Assembly (NCBI RefSeq): GCF_000003605.2
Contig: NW_003111473.1
Location: 189,329 to 253,328 of the forward strand
Source: Saccoglossus kowalevskii
Taxonomy: Eukaryota > Hemichordata > Enteropneusta > Harrimaniidae
DNA: 64,000 bases
Reading direction: 5' to 3'
Shown: piece by piece, positions 1-13,015 of the stretch
How positions within the stretch are numbered: the stretch's first letter is position 1
Layout: each line of letters begins with the position of its first letter
The notes under the pieces: generated by a model
Database searches by the model: none
Seen by the model: the letters and a program-made list of their open reading frames with translations, nothing else
Told to the model about the DNA's origin: nothing
Program-made: the position numbers and the translations under genes

Positions 1-273
1 GTCCCATACCCATACCCTACTACAGCACAGGGAATGAACTCACCTCAGGGTGCAGGACTTCCACAGATTCACCAAAGTCCAAGGCATGTTCAGTACAAAC
101 CCACTTTGCCACCTCATATGCAACCTCAAGCAATGCTGCAGCCTACAGTGCCACATACTTCTCAGTATCGTCCTCTCTATATCAACTCTCCCACTGCAGG
201 TGTTGCATATACATTGAGCCCCACAAAGACTCGACCATATCAGTACCTTTACCAGACATTTACTGGTGACTGA
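1..273 (+). CDS. C-terminal end of an unrecognised Pro/Gln/Tyr-rich protein (partial)
   Basis: The frame is open from base 1 and ends at TGA 271-273, giving the last 90 residues of a protein that begins left of the window. The segment is low-complexity, rich in Pro, Gln, Tyr, Ser and Thr, with no membrane segment or catalytic motif. It ends in PYQYLYQTFTGD. Such tails are common in transcription co-regulators and RNA-binding proteins, but I do not recognise the family. An acceptor-like stretch (pyrimidine-rich, ending in ACAG near base 24) means the exon may start just inside the window rather than before it; the frame is open either way. The strand is supported by the coherent Pro/Gln composition. 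The antisense frame at 40-300 is read as its shadow. Confidence 0.6.
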   Translation, partial: VPYPYPTTAQGMNSPQGAGLPQIHQSPRHVQYKPTLPPHMQPQAMLQPTVPHTSQYRPLYINSPTAGVAYTLSPTKTRPYQYLYQTFTGD

Positions 274-3200
274 CACCACTTTGAGCAGCCTGTCTAGCAC
301 TTACCCACAATGCAATGTTACAGGAAGTAATTGTTGGCCATATTGGTTTTTATGCGGCTGGAATTCTGAATATTAAGAAACTTATAATAATAACATTTTC
401 TAGATATGTTTTGGAAATATTAATCTTAGATGTAAATAGTATAGAATATAAAGAATATAATGATTGTTTTATTGTGTGTTATTTAAACACTAATCCATAG
501 AAAAAAGGTTAAATTCTGGTATTTTATTCCAAATATAATGCTATTTTTCAGGGGATATTTTGTGGGATATTTGAGACTCAAAGTGATCTTTAGTTGTTGG
601 GGTCACTTTATGTATATGTGGGACATTGCTAATTTTTTGCATTACAGTGTATAAGTAGGAGCATTTTTTAAAAATTATTGAATATTATACGTTTTGTTAT
701 TTACTTGTGTTGTATTTTTGGGCAGTATTATTGTGACTTTAAAAGCCAGCATATAAATAGATTTGTGTATTGTTGTATACTCACTGTCTGTCAATTTTCT
801 GAAGATTGGGCAGCACATCTAATGAGTATTAATATAAGGCATTTCATTTTAATTATCAGACTTCCTTAGTGGTGCACATTAGGATCAACCAAATTTATTT
901 ATCTCCACCATTCTTTCTCACTATTATCGTTTTTTAATAATCAAATGGTCTTCACAAATATACCAATTTGCTACCCACCTCTGATACGCACATGATGTAC
1001 AGTTGATTTTGAATACTGAAGTCCAAGAGTGACTTACGTGGAGTGCATCGGTGCAATGCATGCACTCACATTGTCACAAAAATGGGAAATAGAAATTATC
1101 ATAAACTTTAAATTGTGAAAGAAAAAAACACCATTGGTCAGAACAGTGCATCAGCTTGTTATTGTTTGGTTTTTTCTATTTCTCTTGGCATGATACTTAA
1201 TTTAGTATGTGGCTTACTCAACTGTGTTAAACCTTGTTGCACCACTCAAGGAAGTTTTTTTTTAACTTTTAATATTTAATGTAGATTTTCAGGTAGAATT
1301 TGACTAACAATATGGCTAAGTTAGGATTGTTTACAGTGTTTCACTGAATGCCATGACTCAATAAGGTCAAACGCTTGATTTTTGACCTTGCCACACATTG
1401 TGTTTTATTTTATTAAAAATTGTTTTTGTTTTATTTTTACCTAGGGTGAATTCCAATTTCCAATGTATTTATTTTTTAATGACTCAAAAACAAAATACTT
1501 TAAATTTCTTTTTAGTTGGAATATACATCATAATAAAAATAATTAGTAAAAAGATACGTTATTGTTATAGTGCAAAAGAAGATAGTACTTGCTATATTAA
1601 TTTAGTTATTAGGAATTGAGTAAAAATGAATGATATCAGAATCACGATAGAAATATAGATCACTGTTAAAGTTGTAATTTTGTTCTAGGCATCTTTAGAT
1701 GAAAACTTGCAGTAGCCGAATACATTGGCTCTTTCTAGATTGCTAATTTTTTCACAGTACTGTACTGAGTTTTACTTATGCCTTGATGTTTATTATAAAA
1801 TAATATTTAAACTTGCATTTCTATGCATTGCTATCAAGTTTATAAGGATACGTACTAAATAGTCTTAAAAATACAGTTACAAAAGTCCTATTTTTCAAAA
1901 TTAACTCCAAGGAAGGTATATTTTTTGCCTTCTTTGTATATATTATATATCTATATATCTTTATGAACTGTAAGCATGTACTTGTGTTCAAATTATGCTC
2001 ATTGGGACAATTGTTTGGTTTTAATCGTGTTAAATTGAATATCAAATGAATTAGACATTGTTATTTTCTTGAGAAATTTCTACTAATATAGCTAATTGAA
2101 TACTTTTTATTGATAAATTGTATACATTTTCACAAAATAACATTGGAAATTAACTACTTGTTTGTTACATATATCTGGCAATACTAGAATCTGTCTTAAC
2201 TATTATAGAGTATGACCTGTTGTGCAAAATTATTTTTGCAAATATATTTGCAATAAGAACAATTTATCTTGAATTTTTTAGGAAAAGTTTTTTCCTCAAT
2301 TTTTTTTAGTGATTAAGCAGTGGAGTGGAAATTTGCATAACAATATTTGTATGTGTGTTTGGGTTGTAATTTCTCCAGTAATTTTACTTAGTTGTAATTT
2401 GGTACTTATGTAATATTTTAAGTGTGTTGTTACAGTACATATATTATACATATCTTTTATTCCAGTGTTTTACAATGTAAGTATTTCGCCATTTTACGAG
2501 GCAAACAAAATAACTGTTTTACGTGTGTCTTCGATTTTTGTGAGGTTTTACATATTTTATAGTAAGTATTGTTATTGAAAATCACAAAAAGTGTTCAGGA
2601 ATGTGGGGTTCAACTGTTGTCTGCATTGCTGTAGAACAAAGAATTCTGAATTATCCTTTTCCAAGGCCACTTTTCTGCATGTCGTATTTTAACCAGATAT
2701 GTAGTAGGAGGGATGCAAAGCACAATGCTTATTCCAACCATTTTGTGATAACCTGTGCAGAGAACAGTTGAACTCACATTGAGTGTTACCTTTTTGTAGA
2801 AATTTTAGATAGAGGTAATTCGGTGCTGCCGATAGATACCATCATAATTAGAAGTCTGTCGGGTAAATCATTTTGTATGGGAGCAAAACATGTTCTGTCT
2901 TTTGGAAAAAAAATAGTTTGACTTTTGAATTTGTTTCTGCTATTTGTGTAAGCTTGTTACCATCACACAATTCAAACTTTGAGGGCATTCACATTGATGT
3001 GTCAGCTCCTACACCAAAACGTAACATAAATAATTAGCCAAAACAATGTTTGTGTGAAAATGTCTATAAAGCAATTACTGCGATGGTAGCATCCATTTTT
3101 TCCCATTACAAATACTACTTAGATACAGAAATTTATTAATATTTTGGGGATTTTGCAGCACATTCAATTTTTGTGGAACACATCCAGGTAGATATATAAA

Positions 3201-4389
3201 TTGAAGACTTCATTTGTTTCGTGAGACTGTGTAGCATTTACCAACACTCATCTGTTGACTCATGTTGAAAAGTTAAATATCCCAGCGAATGTTTCAAATA
3301 CCGAATATAATTCATAAACTTGGACATCAGTTTATATGCTATCTGAAACCTCATTTTTCGGTCTAATTTGGTTTCACATGTTCTAACAGTATATTCAATC
3401 TTGTGATTTTCGGCATGGCAACAAACATATATTAAACTTGCCTATTAAATCACACAGGCAATAAATAGAACTGTTTGTTTGGTATATTGTGCTTTGTTTT
3501 ATCAAATCCAAGCAGGTGATCATGTCTGTCCTCAGTCACACATTTTAGGGACCAACATTAGCAATTCTTCACAACCTAGTTCAATGAACCTATGCAATGT
3601 TTCATGCTGCTTGAATTCTCCACCAAATTGGATGCAGTCCATTTTCGGTAATCTAATCACTCTCCTGATTGGTCAATTGCTGGACACTTGTATCCAATCA
3701 AATTATACTTTACTGCTGGTGATAGAACTAGAAATCAAAATGATGTTTCCAGTTGTATTGTAACTGGAGCTTAGACATAGTCTGCACTTAGAAGTGGCGA
3801 AGGTGTTCTTTTATTAGAAATACAAAGTGAACAACCATTTACAAATATTCCATTTTGAGAATGGTGACTGGCAAATAGACTTTAGTGGACAGACTTTGTC
3901 TTCCATTTAAGTCAAGGTTGTCACACCATTTCGTAACATTTTTTATCAGTTCCACTGCCTTTGAATGTGTTGTATTTTATCTTATGTACATTTCAATTGT
4001 CACTCCAACATTCTCTGTCCATTTAAACATTATTCAATTGTTGCCTCATGTAACATGCTAATCAGGGTGTTGTATTGATTTCATTGTTATCATCTAAACT
4101 GCCAAATTTTCTAAATTTGTCTAGCTTTATTTAGCAGGGGAATATATTCAAATAAAAATATTGTAAATTCTCTGATGAATAATGTACTGAGCATGTGCAT
4201 TCTGGATAAACCGAGTACAACATTATTCATATTATTCACGTCTTGTGCCACAAATCAATCTCATTTTATAGGCATTTTAGTGAATTGCAAATACTGCAAT
4301 TTTCATTTTCTTCACTCATTCTAGTTCTCATGTTGACTTTGTCTAAAAACATGCAATGATTTTTGTGCTCATCAGTAACATTAAACAGA
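274..4389. other. 3' UTR and intergenic sequence, nothing further recognised
   Basis: This is AT-rich sequence following the stop codon of the plus-strand gene. The first part must include its 3' UTR, but many A/T-rich words could serve as polyadenylation signals and I cannot choose one. Short open frames here lack coding-like composition and flanking splice sites. I see no RNA gene. Confidence 0.5.
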
Positions 4390-5176
4390 TGGTTCACAAT
4401 AGGTCGCTCAAGTCAATATTTACCCTTTTCGCAATTGGTAGCTCAAGTCAATATTTACCTGTCTCACAATTGGTAGCTCAAGTCAATATTTACCTGTCTC
4501 ACAATTGTAGCTCAAGTCAATATTTACCTGTCTCACAATTTATAGCTCAGGTCAATATTTACCTGTCTCACAATTGGGAGCTCAAGTCAATATTTACCTG
4601 TCTCACAATTGGTAGCTCAAGTCAATATTTACCTGTCTCACAATTGATAGCTCAAGTCAATATTTACCTGTCTCACAATTGGTAGCTCAAGTCAATATTT
4701 ACCTGTCTCACAATTGGTAGCTCAAGTCAATAGTTACCTGTCTCACAATTTATAGCTCAGGTCAATATTTACCTGTCTCACAATTGGGAGCTCAAGTCAA
4801 TATTTACCTGTCTCACAATTGGTAGCTCAAGTCAATATTTACCTGTCTCACAATTGGTAGCTCAAGTCAATATTTACCTGTCTCACAATTGATAGCTCAA
4901 GTCAATATTTACCTGTCTCACAATTGGTAGCTCAAGTCAATATTTACCCTTCTCACAATAGGTAGCTCAAGTCAATATTTACCTGTCTCACAATTTATAG
5001 CTCAGGTCAATATTTACCTGTCTCACAATTGGTAGCTCAAGTCAATATTTACCTGTCTCACAATTGGTAGCTCAGGTCATTATTTACATGTCTCACAATT
5101 GGTAGCTCAAGTCAATATTTACCTGTCTCACAATTGGTAGCTCAGGTCAATATTTACCTGTCTCGCAATAGGAAGC
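4390..5176. repeat. Minisatellite, 35-bp unit, about 22 copies
   Basis: The core word AGCTCAAGTCAATATTTACC recurs every 35 bp, followed by TGTCTCACAATTGGT. Units differ mainly at the last few bases (ggt, gat, ggg, tata) and at AAG versus AGG. The variant block beginning 'tatagctcagg' occurs at 4541, 4751 and 4996, that is, 210 and then 245 bp apart (6 and 7 units), so longer blocks have been copied. Because 35 is not a multiple of 3, the frame rotates. The apparent plus-strand protein here (repeating NIYLSHN) is an artefact. Confidence 0.95.
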
Positions 5177-5732
5177 TCTGGTTCACATTTTACTGGCTCA
5201 CTGGTGACTGGCTTGGAAGCACAGGCAAATTGAAAATGCACTAATCCAGTACTGGAAACTTGTTTAAACATGGCTGTGGTGATAAATTTTGATTTCAAAA
5301 ATCATTGCATGTATTAGTCATACATTTTAATACAGTGTGCAATATATTCATGTAGAAGGACTCTGCATTTTCAAAACTATGGATTAATTTTCAAAATGCG
5401 GGTTATTTTTAGTCAGGTTATCAATTCCTGCAACCTCTATTTTATTAGCTGTGTGCTGTTTTACGTTACATGATAATATTCTTTATGGTGAATGAGGGAA
5501 GGTTTCAATAAAAACTTTTTTGAGCTTGAAATGCAAGTTGTCTGTTTCTTATTTTAGCCTATGTGTTGATTAAATAAGGACTCTAATACCATAACCATCA
5601 GAAAATAGCCCTGATAATTTAAATACTTGTTTGTATACAATGGGTTTCGTGAAGATATGAATTTGATTTTGTATATAACATTTTTAAATGTTTATAAATT
5701 TCAAATGAGAATTGAAAAAAACTTGACCAATC

Positions 5733-5757
5733 CTCAGACTAGTAATACTAGTCTGAG
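5733..5757. repeat. Perfect 11-bp inverted repeat (hairpin)
   Basis: CTCAGACTAGT at 5733-5743 and its exact reverse complement at 5747-5757 are separated by three bases. The loop closes to a single base if the flanking A/T pair is counted. It lies just upstream of the CpG-rich patch. No poly(T) tract or gene end makes it a terminator, and its function is unknown. Confidence 0.8.
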
Positions 5758-5809
5758 ACCAATCACAACAAGCCTTAATGGATGAATACTGCCAATAGAA
5801 CGCCACTGC

Positions 5810-6200
5810 AGTCAGTTAACCCTTAACTTCTTCTTTGACACTGACTCGCTTTGCAATAGGTGATTTTCCGTTCAACTGCGAGATCTCGCGAGATGTATTA
5901 AAGACACGCCTCGAACATCTGCAGCAAAAATCAAACGATTTGATTTTGAACTTCTTTATTTCGTAGCTCACATCGACTGGCCGATCTTCCACAGAGGAAT
6001 ATTGCTTTCGAATACCTTCACTTAATCAAAATTGTCTATCATCAAATGTGTACAGCACATTATTAAGCATGGAAATGCCCCCCAAAATATTTTTGCGTTT
6101 GTTGAATCACACACGATGTTTGACGCCACTGCAACGCTGTTTGTCCTGTTTTTACGTTCAATTTCACGCATAACGCGTGATTCTCGCAGTAATCGGAAAA
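5810..6200. promoter_or_regulatory. Isolated CpG-rich patch with a TCTCGCGAGA palindrome
   Basis: CpG dinucleotides are dense here compared with the surrounding AT-rich, CpG-poor sequence. The palindrome TCTCGCGAGA at 5884-5893 matches an element known from many housekeeping promoters and reported to be bound by Kaiso/ZBTB33. No coding exon of either flanking gene is nearby. It may be the promoter of a non-coding transcript, an enhancer, or a 5' exon of a gene I cannot see. A plus-strand donor consensus near 6670 would suit a transcript starting here. Confidence 0.35.
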
Positions 6201-8945
6201 TGGTCTATTTGTACCAAACGATAATGGTACTGCTTGTACATTTTTTTAAAATTTATTTCAGTGAATGAATCACTAATTTCAAGCATTTTAAACAAATTTG
6301 ATTGAATCTACCGTATCTTTTGTTTTATTGGTAATTTTTCATCCAATGATTGGAAAATCCCTGTTACCAATTAGTTTTTAAAGCCAGTGAGAAACCTGAT
6401 GTAACAGATAAAAACAATGATTATGCATACTTTTTGTGAAGCGTCCCATGCAATCAAGTTTGGGCTTGGGAGACGAAAATTTCTTTTATTTAACCCTTGT
6501 TGTGTGAAGACTGGATGGAGCTGTTGATACAATAAGAGGATAAATCAGCATACAAGTGTGGTTTACCAGTGCATTGTGGGAAGTGTCATTTGACTGACCC
6601 GCACATTGTGTACATTATCAGAGGTGTTAATCCATTGTCAGTTTTGAAAGAACGCATTGTCACTACCGGTAAGTTGTAATTAGCACACTGATTTCAATAA
6701 ACCTGTGATTGACAGTCACTTTGAAAACTTGTACGTTTGAAATGTCCAATCTTGCCAAAGTAGTACCCTTGCATCAAAATTGTACAACAAAATAAAGTTC
6801 TCAATGCATCCTGGATTATCAAAATGAACAATTTTGCAAGCACTCAGTGTGGTGTATGAACCAGGAATTTAAAAGACAAGACATCTACATATTGGCCATA
6901 TTGAATGAATGTTATACAAAATGTTCAATGCAGACCAAATACTTCACCATGGAGTGTAATTTACATACTGGAATATGGTTGCCATCTTTCCTTTTATACA
7001 ACCAGAGCTGTAGTTTAAAGAGTTATGATTAATGTAGTTTATGAATGACCTGGCATGAGTGTTTATGTGCATTACATTACATGTGTTTATGTGCATTACA
7101 TCCAGTAACCGCAAGCTGATTTCACAGTAATATAAATACCATATCATTGTGTTGCTTGTCTAGATTTCTATGCAGATGTGGCTTCTTAACCAGTAATATG
7201 CTATACATCATTGATTATTACCAGTATTATCTATAACATTCGCGTTTGAGAATTCTCTATGTATTTGGAAACGTGGCCTTTCTAAAGATTGATAATAAAA
7301 ATAGCTTTAAGATATTACAGGTAGACATAAAAAGATGTCTTTCAGAACTGACCAACACTAAAATGTAAAAAACAAGTGTTGAATCACCATTTCCTAGTGA
7401 TCACAGTAAATCTGTTGAATTAGAAATGTTAATCTACGACTTGTGATGTGGGTAGAAAAAGCACAGCATTAAATTGGAATATTTTGTGGCAGTTTTCTGA
7501 CCTCACTCAGATTTAATCCTTCAAAATTGATATGGACAAAAATAAGTCATCGCATGTCATCAATTAAAAATTTGCCAGATCCTAACACCCTCTAGTGGTG
7601 GGTTCCACCACAAGTCACCACTTTTGTTTATGCGTTAATGTTGCCATATCCCAGAACAACCAATATAGTTTACCATAGACACATACTGCAAATTTTATTG
7701 CCCTTTTATTGATTTTTTACAATGCAAACTTTCACAAAAATTAAAACAACCTTATTTTAGAGAGATACTATTTCTGAACAAGATTTCGTCTTGCAAGAAG
7801 AATGGTGTCTTAATTCTTGTTCTGGTCAAATGCCCCAGTCATTCTTTCAAATACTGTTTTTTGCAGCCATGCAAACTTCAAAAAGTATACTTCTGTGAGA
7901 AATTCGGAACACGCATGCATATCCCTTGAGCAGGACGCTTAGACAATACTCACTCATATGCAGGACGTTTAATTTGGATAAAGTACAGATCATGCATGAA
8001 CCATGGGATACATATTGATGAACCCCATCTGTGACTTAGTTAAAATAACTTTGATCCATCAATTTAAATGTGGTGCAATTAAAAGGTAACAGATTATTTG
8101 AATTTGTGATATCCTGAACATCAACATTATCTTTGTGTGCAACGACAGATGCTATACATGTAAGCCGTTGGTTACAGAGCCTAATGTAATCAAAGAAAAG
8201 TGATTGAAAGACTTATCTCCAAATAAAAACATCCACAAAAGTTTTAAAACTAGAGTCTTGTATTTTTTGTATACGTTAATATTTATTGAGTAGCAACCAT
8301 TATGCCCAGGTTACCTACACAAGCCTCTGAAAAAAACATGGCAGAACAGAAAAACATCACACATTGGATTTTTATGACACATTTTATTTTTCTATATCTA
8401 CAAAACTGTGCCTACACAGTTCCAAGCAATTCCAATATAAAGTATCTTTTTTCCTATGCTTTTTGAAAATAATTATTGCTGTATTCTGTCACAGAAAACA
8501 TGGGTAGAAATGGATTGGTTTTACTTTCAATACATGGTGACTACAAATAGAACCACCTCAAATGTGATCAGTGGTTAACGAATAGTCAATGCTGTGACAT
8601 AATAAAATAGTAATGTAAAAAACTTGTTGGATGCATAAACTACTGATATTACTTAGCATTATGCATTGGATCAGTAACAATCACAGCACCATTATGTCAC
8701 ATTTAATTTGGTCCAATTGTTACCATCTCAGAAAGTGAGTGGGGTACATTCCCACAGTGCCTTCACTGGGAGCGGAACAAACAGCTTTCTCGTAACGCAT
8801 TTCTGCACATACTCAAAGGGGGGGGGGCATTTATTTTTGCCTTTTCATTGAACCTTTCACTAACATACTAAATAACAATGCTTTTTTACTCGTTAGCAGG
8901 TTTTCATCCTATACTTCAGCAATTTCCGCGAGTTGCGCAGTCTGA

Positions 8946-9673
8946 CACATTTACGTGTGCATTAAAAAGCCCAAATTGACACACTTATAGCATGCATTAA
9001 GAGCCCAGAATGCCACACTTGGAGCATGCATTCAAAAACCCAGAATGCCACACTTACAGCATGCATTCAAAAGCCCACAATGCCACACTTACAGCATGTA
9101 TTCAAAAGCCCAGAATGCCACACTTTTAGCATGCATTCAAAAGCCCAGAATGCCACACTTTTAGCATGCATTCAAAAGCCCAGAATGCCACACTTTTTAG
9201 CATGCATTCAAAAGCCCAGAATGCCATACTTTTTAGCATGCATTCAAAAGCCCAGAATGCCACACATTTAGCATGCATTCAAAAGCCCAGAATGCCACAC
9301 ATTTAGCATGCATTCAAAAGCCCAGAATGCCACACATTTAGCATGCATTCAAAAGCCCAGAATGCCACACATTTAGCATGCATTCAAAGGCCCAGAATGC
9401 CATACTTTTAGCATGCATTCAAAAGCCCAGAATGCCACACATTTAGCATGCATTCAAAAGCCCAGAATGCCACTTTTAGCATGCATTCAAAAGCCCAGAA
9501 TGCCACTTTTAGCATGCATTCAAAAGCCCAGAATGCCACTTTTAGCATGCATTCAAAAGCCCAGAATGCCACTTTTAGCATGCATTCAAAAGCCCAGAAT
9601 GCCACTTTTAGCATGCATTCAAAAGCCCAGAATGCCACTTTTAGCATGCATTCAAAAGCCCAGAATGCCAAAC
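8946..9673. repeat. Minisatellite, 33-37-bp unit, about 21 copies
   Basis: The core AGCATGCATTCAAAAGCCCA followed by GAATGCCAC and a variable ACA/T tail is repeated throughout. Early units are more diverged and about 35-37 bp long. From about 9450 on, units are nearly identical and exactly 33 bp. As 33 is divisible by 3, both strands stay open and give 11-residue periodic 'proteins' (MHSKAQNATFS on plus, AFWAFECMLKV on minus). These are by-products of the repeat length, not genes. The GCATGC palindrome is in every unit. Confidence 0.95.
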
Positions 9674-11464
9674 ATTAGGATAACATTTTATACATACTGT
9701 GAACAACTTTTATGGCATTCGTTTTACAAAAAAATATTTAAATTTTTTGAATGCCATCACATGCATATTTTGATTTATTTTTTAAAATTTCTTTCCAAAT
9801 AGAAAAAATTCCCATTGTAAATTAGCTATTGGTCTTGATTAAAAATTACAAAAAAAAAGTTTATTTTTTGAAAGATGACAACAGTTGTTTGCTCCATCAA
9901 TGTCAATTGTGGATCCATCCATCCTATGCTTGATAGAAACATTTGTATAGATGCAAGGGGGTCAGTAGATATATGAATTTAAATCAAAGTCAAACACTAT
10001 AGGCTCAAGCAGTAAACTTTGAATCACTGTTTTTAGACTTCTATGAATGCTGATATGAATAGTTTTAGGTGATACAGACAAAATACAAATTCAATAAAGC
10101 CTTTGTTAAATCGTTCATTTTTCTAAACATGAAGCACATTTTATTACAAAATAATTATGCACAAGAAAACAAACTAGTCACTGGAAGTGATCATCAACCA
10201 GTTTAACTTGAAGACTGACATGTTTTTCATTAAAATAAGCATTAAACTTCAAATTCTGAATATCAAAAAGAATACACAGACAGGCACACGGGAAAAATAT
10301 ATTACATTTCAAGAAAAACAAAACTTCCCTTGTATCAAATCTTGATATACAAGCTGACATTCACTTGGTAAATATGGTCTAGGCTATCTACACAGAACCA
10401 CAACTTGATGCTAATAAAATTTGATAAACATTTCACATTAGCTGGAATTAGTCTGATTTGAACGATGTAGGAGGCTCTGTAAGATACAAGATGTTTCTTT
10501 AGGTTCTTGTTGTCACAATGATCATGTGACCTAGTTCAAGTAATCTACAGCTGCTTAAAGAACATACACAATGCTATGACATTATGTAAAATGTGACGAA
10601 AATTAATATTCCATATTATAATCTCATTTAGGACTATACAGAATCCTGTCTGTGTGTTAGGTAATATAATGCACTGAACTACCAAGCCACCTGTAGTCTG
10701 TATGGTATACAATCAGCTCGCCATTACCATGGTTTTTCTGTTGTGCAAAATAAGTTTCCCCATAATATTTTATTGGGACTGTTGATAAGAAGTTGTGGAG
10801 ACATCGAGTAACAACAGGCCAATCTGACTGACACATGTCATTCCATTTAATGCATACAGAGAAACATTAGATACCGGTAATAATGAAGTTGAAAGCGACA
10901 AGCCAAACAAGTCTACGATAAAACACACTAATGCCCCAGTTTGAAAATAAGAAATACATGAAAAATGCAATGCAAGAACATATATACATAGCAAAGCCAA
11001 TATCTACCAAACTACACGAGAAAATAAATACAAGTTGCATATAAAAATCTGGCATGCATCTCTTCTTCTTCTAAAAGACACTTTGCATATACTTTTGTAT
11101 TTTCATAGCATTTTTTTTTTTTTTACAATTTGGAGCAAACACCACAGAACTGAATGCCCCTACATCCCTTCGTAAATTGCCAGATACACACAACATACAT
11201 GGAATGCTAGTTTTAGAATGAAATAGTCTAAATAGTGAAACAAAGGCAGAAATACATATATTTTTGTCACTGTAATAAAATGAGCACACGTTCTACTGCA
11301 CAATTAACTGAATATTTCGCATACTGTCAAGTGATATGCAAATACAATTTGACAATGTGTAGTTAGCTGGTTTTTTTACTGTCTGGGTAACAATGTCATG
11401 TTTAATAATTAGATTAATAAATTGTTTTAACTCTACAAAAAGAATTGCATGAATTATTAGACTG

Positions 11465-11745
11465 GTGCTCAGAACCAAGGGCTACAACCCAGAGCCAAAG
11501 GGTTGTACAAATATTGGTATCCAGATTGAAGGCGCTACACAAATATTGGTCCCCAGAACCAAGAGACTACACAAATACTGATACCCAAGCCAAGAGGCCA
11601 TACAAATATTAGTGCTTAGAGCCAAGTGATTACACAAATATCAGTGTCCAGAACCAAAGGGCTACACAAATATCAGTGTCCAGAGTCTGGGGTCTATGGA
11701 AATATTGGTAACCAGAGTCGAGGGGCTACACAAACATTGGTTGAA
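11465..11745. repeat. Degenerate minisatellite, unit about 31 bp, eight to nine copies
   Basis: A diverged unit of the form CCAGAACCAAGAGGCTACAC followed by AAATATTGGTA repeats with many substitutions and small indels. Divergence between copies is much greater than in the two minisatellites to the left, so this array is older or less homogenised. Confidence 0.85.
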
Positions 11746-12395
11746 AATAGTATAAACAATCAACATTGCAGTTCACTTTTAATGATTTTAGTTTTAAAAT
11801 TTAATTTTTTATCAAATTTGTAATTATTTGAAAGATGATTTAAGTCAAGCACTAACGACTTTGCAATATTCCTAGAAATACTGAGATTAAACCAAAGGAA
11901 TGGACAATTTGATTTTCACAAAATAGTTAAGTGAACAGAATCCAGTAAAACAATCATTTAATCAATGGTTTGCATGCAACTTTGGGAAAAATGCATCACA
12001 TACATACTAACCAATGAATCACAGCTAAAAAATAAAGTGATTGACAGTATTTGTATTCCCAATCAATGTTCTTTTATACAAAACATATTTCAATCAAAAT
12101 AACTCGCACTCAATACCATGCAAGTTCTTGGATAAAGAAAATTAACTGAAAAATGTAAATAATTAAACCTTTGCAATGGTTGGAGTTGAATTTGCTAGAA
12201 CACTATTTTAAATGGCAGAAAATGATCTTTACACATGATTTCAACAATTATATTTAGTAGATATGTAATTTCCACTAAGTACTCTCAATGCAAGGGATTA
12301 TGAGTGACTAGATGACTCCTAAACAACCCCCTGTTAATTCGTCCGACGTGAGTCAACCACTTATATGGTACAATGGTTGGAAACCATTCAATAGA

Positions 12396-12401
12396 TTTAT
12401 T
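12396..12401 (-). promoter_or_regulatory. Candidate polyadenylation signal for the polybromo-like gene
   Basis: AATAAA on the minus strand (tttatt on plus) is the first exact signal that I found after the stop codon, giving a 3' UTR of roughly 0.6 kb. In AT-rich DNA such words arise by chance, so only transcript data could confirm it. Confidence 0.25.
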
Positions 12402-13015
12402 AGTTTCACTAAAATTAGCGCACATATACTAAAGCCACACTACATCATAGTAAGATACTAGTTCCATACACTGACAGCAGCTGTATATGTTGACAGGTTG
12501 TATGCATAGTTCAAAGTTTGCATCAGAGGTGGGTGTCAGCTGGCTGTTCACAGTAGTATCCAAAACTTCTGTTGAGTGCCACGTCTAACTTCTTAATATA
12601 TTAATGCTCTATTTCAAAACATCTTATAAAATTTATAAAACTTCTAATAATGTCATGGAAAACAAATGGTGAAAAGTGGCACTCATTCAAATTTCTCAAG
12701 GATTGCACCATGGCATTGTGGGATACAATTGCCTGCACTATGTCCACACAGGCATGTCCATAAAAGAGAAGGTTGTCAATAAATTGCCGGACTGGAATAT
12801 TTACTCCAAGGTCCAGCTATGTTCCCCTGCTCCAGTGTACTGGTATGTACAGGTAACTCTTAGCCAGTTAAAGTTGTGGTCCATATAAAAACATGCCTGA
12901 CCTCACAAAGTAATAGTAAGTAATCACATCTTTCCTAAAATCAACCTTACAAACAAATACTCAACAACCAAATAAAGAATTGATGCGACTGTCCTTGTTG
13001 GCAGATTGCGGCAGT

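Larger units (their letters stand above)
5177..8945. other. Intergenic sequence with a CpG-rich patch and a hairpin
   Basis: Apart from the hairpin at 5733-5757 and the promoter-like patch at about 5810-6200, listed separately, I see only AT-rich sequence. No open frame has a family signature. A consensus splice donor on the plus strand (CCG|GTAAGT near 6670) lies downstream of the CpG-rich patch. Confidence 0.4.
9674..13015. other. Non-coding sequence including the 3' UTR of the minus-strand gene
   Basis: The right part, left of the stop codon at 13016-13018, must contain the 3' UTR of the polybromo-like gene. The degenerate minisatellite at 11465-11745 is listed separately. Open frames are short and AT-driven, and I recognise no RNA gene. 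Confidence 0.4.

Noticed and set aside
4356-4685. Plus-strand frame with repeated NIYLSHN
   Set aside because: It lies inside the 35-bp minisatellite and drifts out of frame with unit length.
9408-9802. Long periodic open frames on both strands
   Set aside because: They come from the 33-bp minisatellite, whose unit length is divisible by three; there is no splice site or non-repeat coding sequence.
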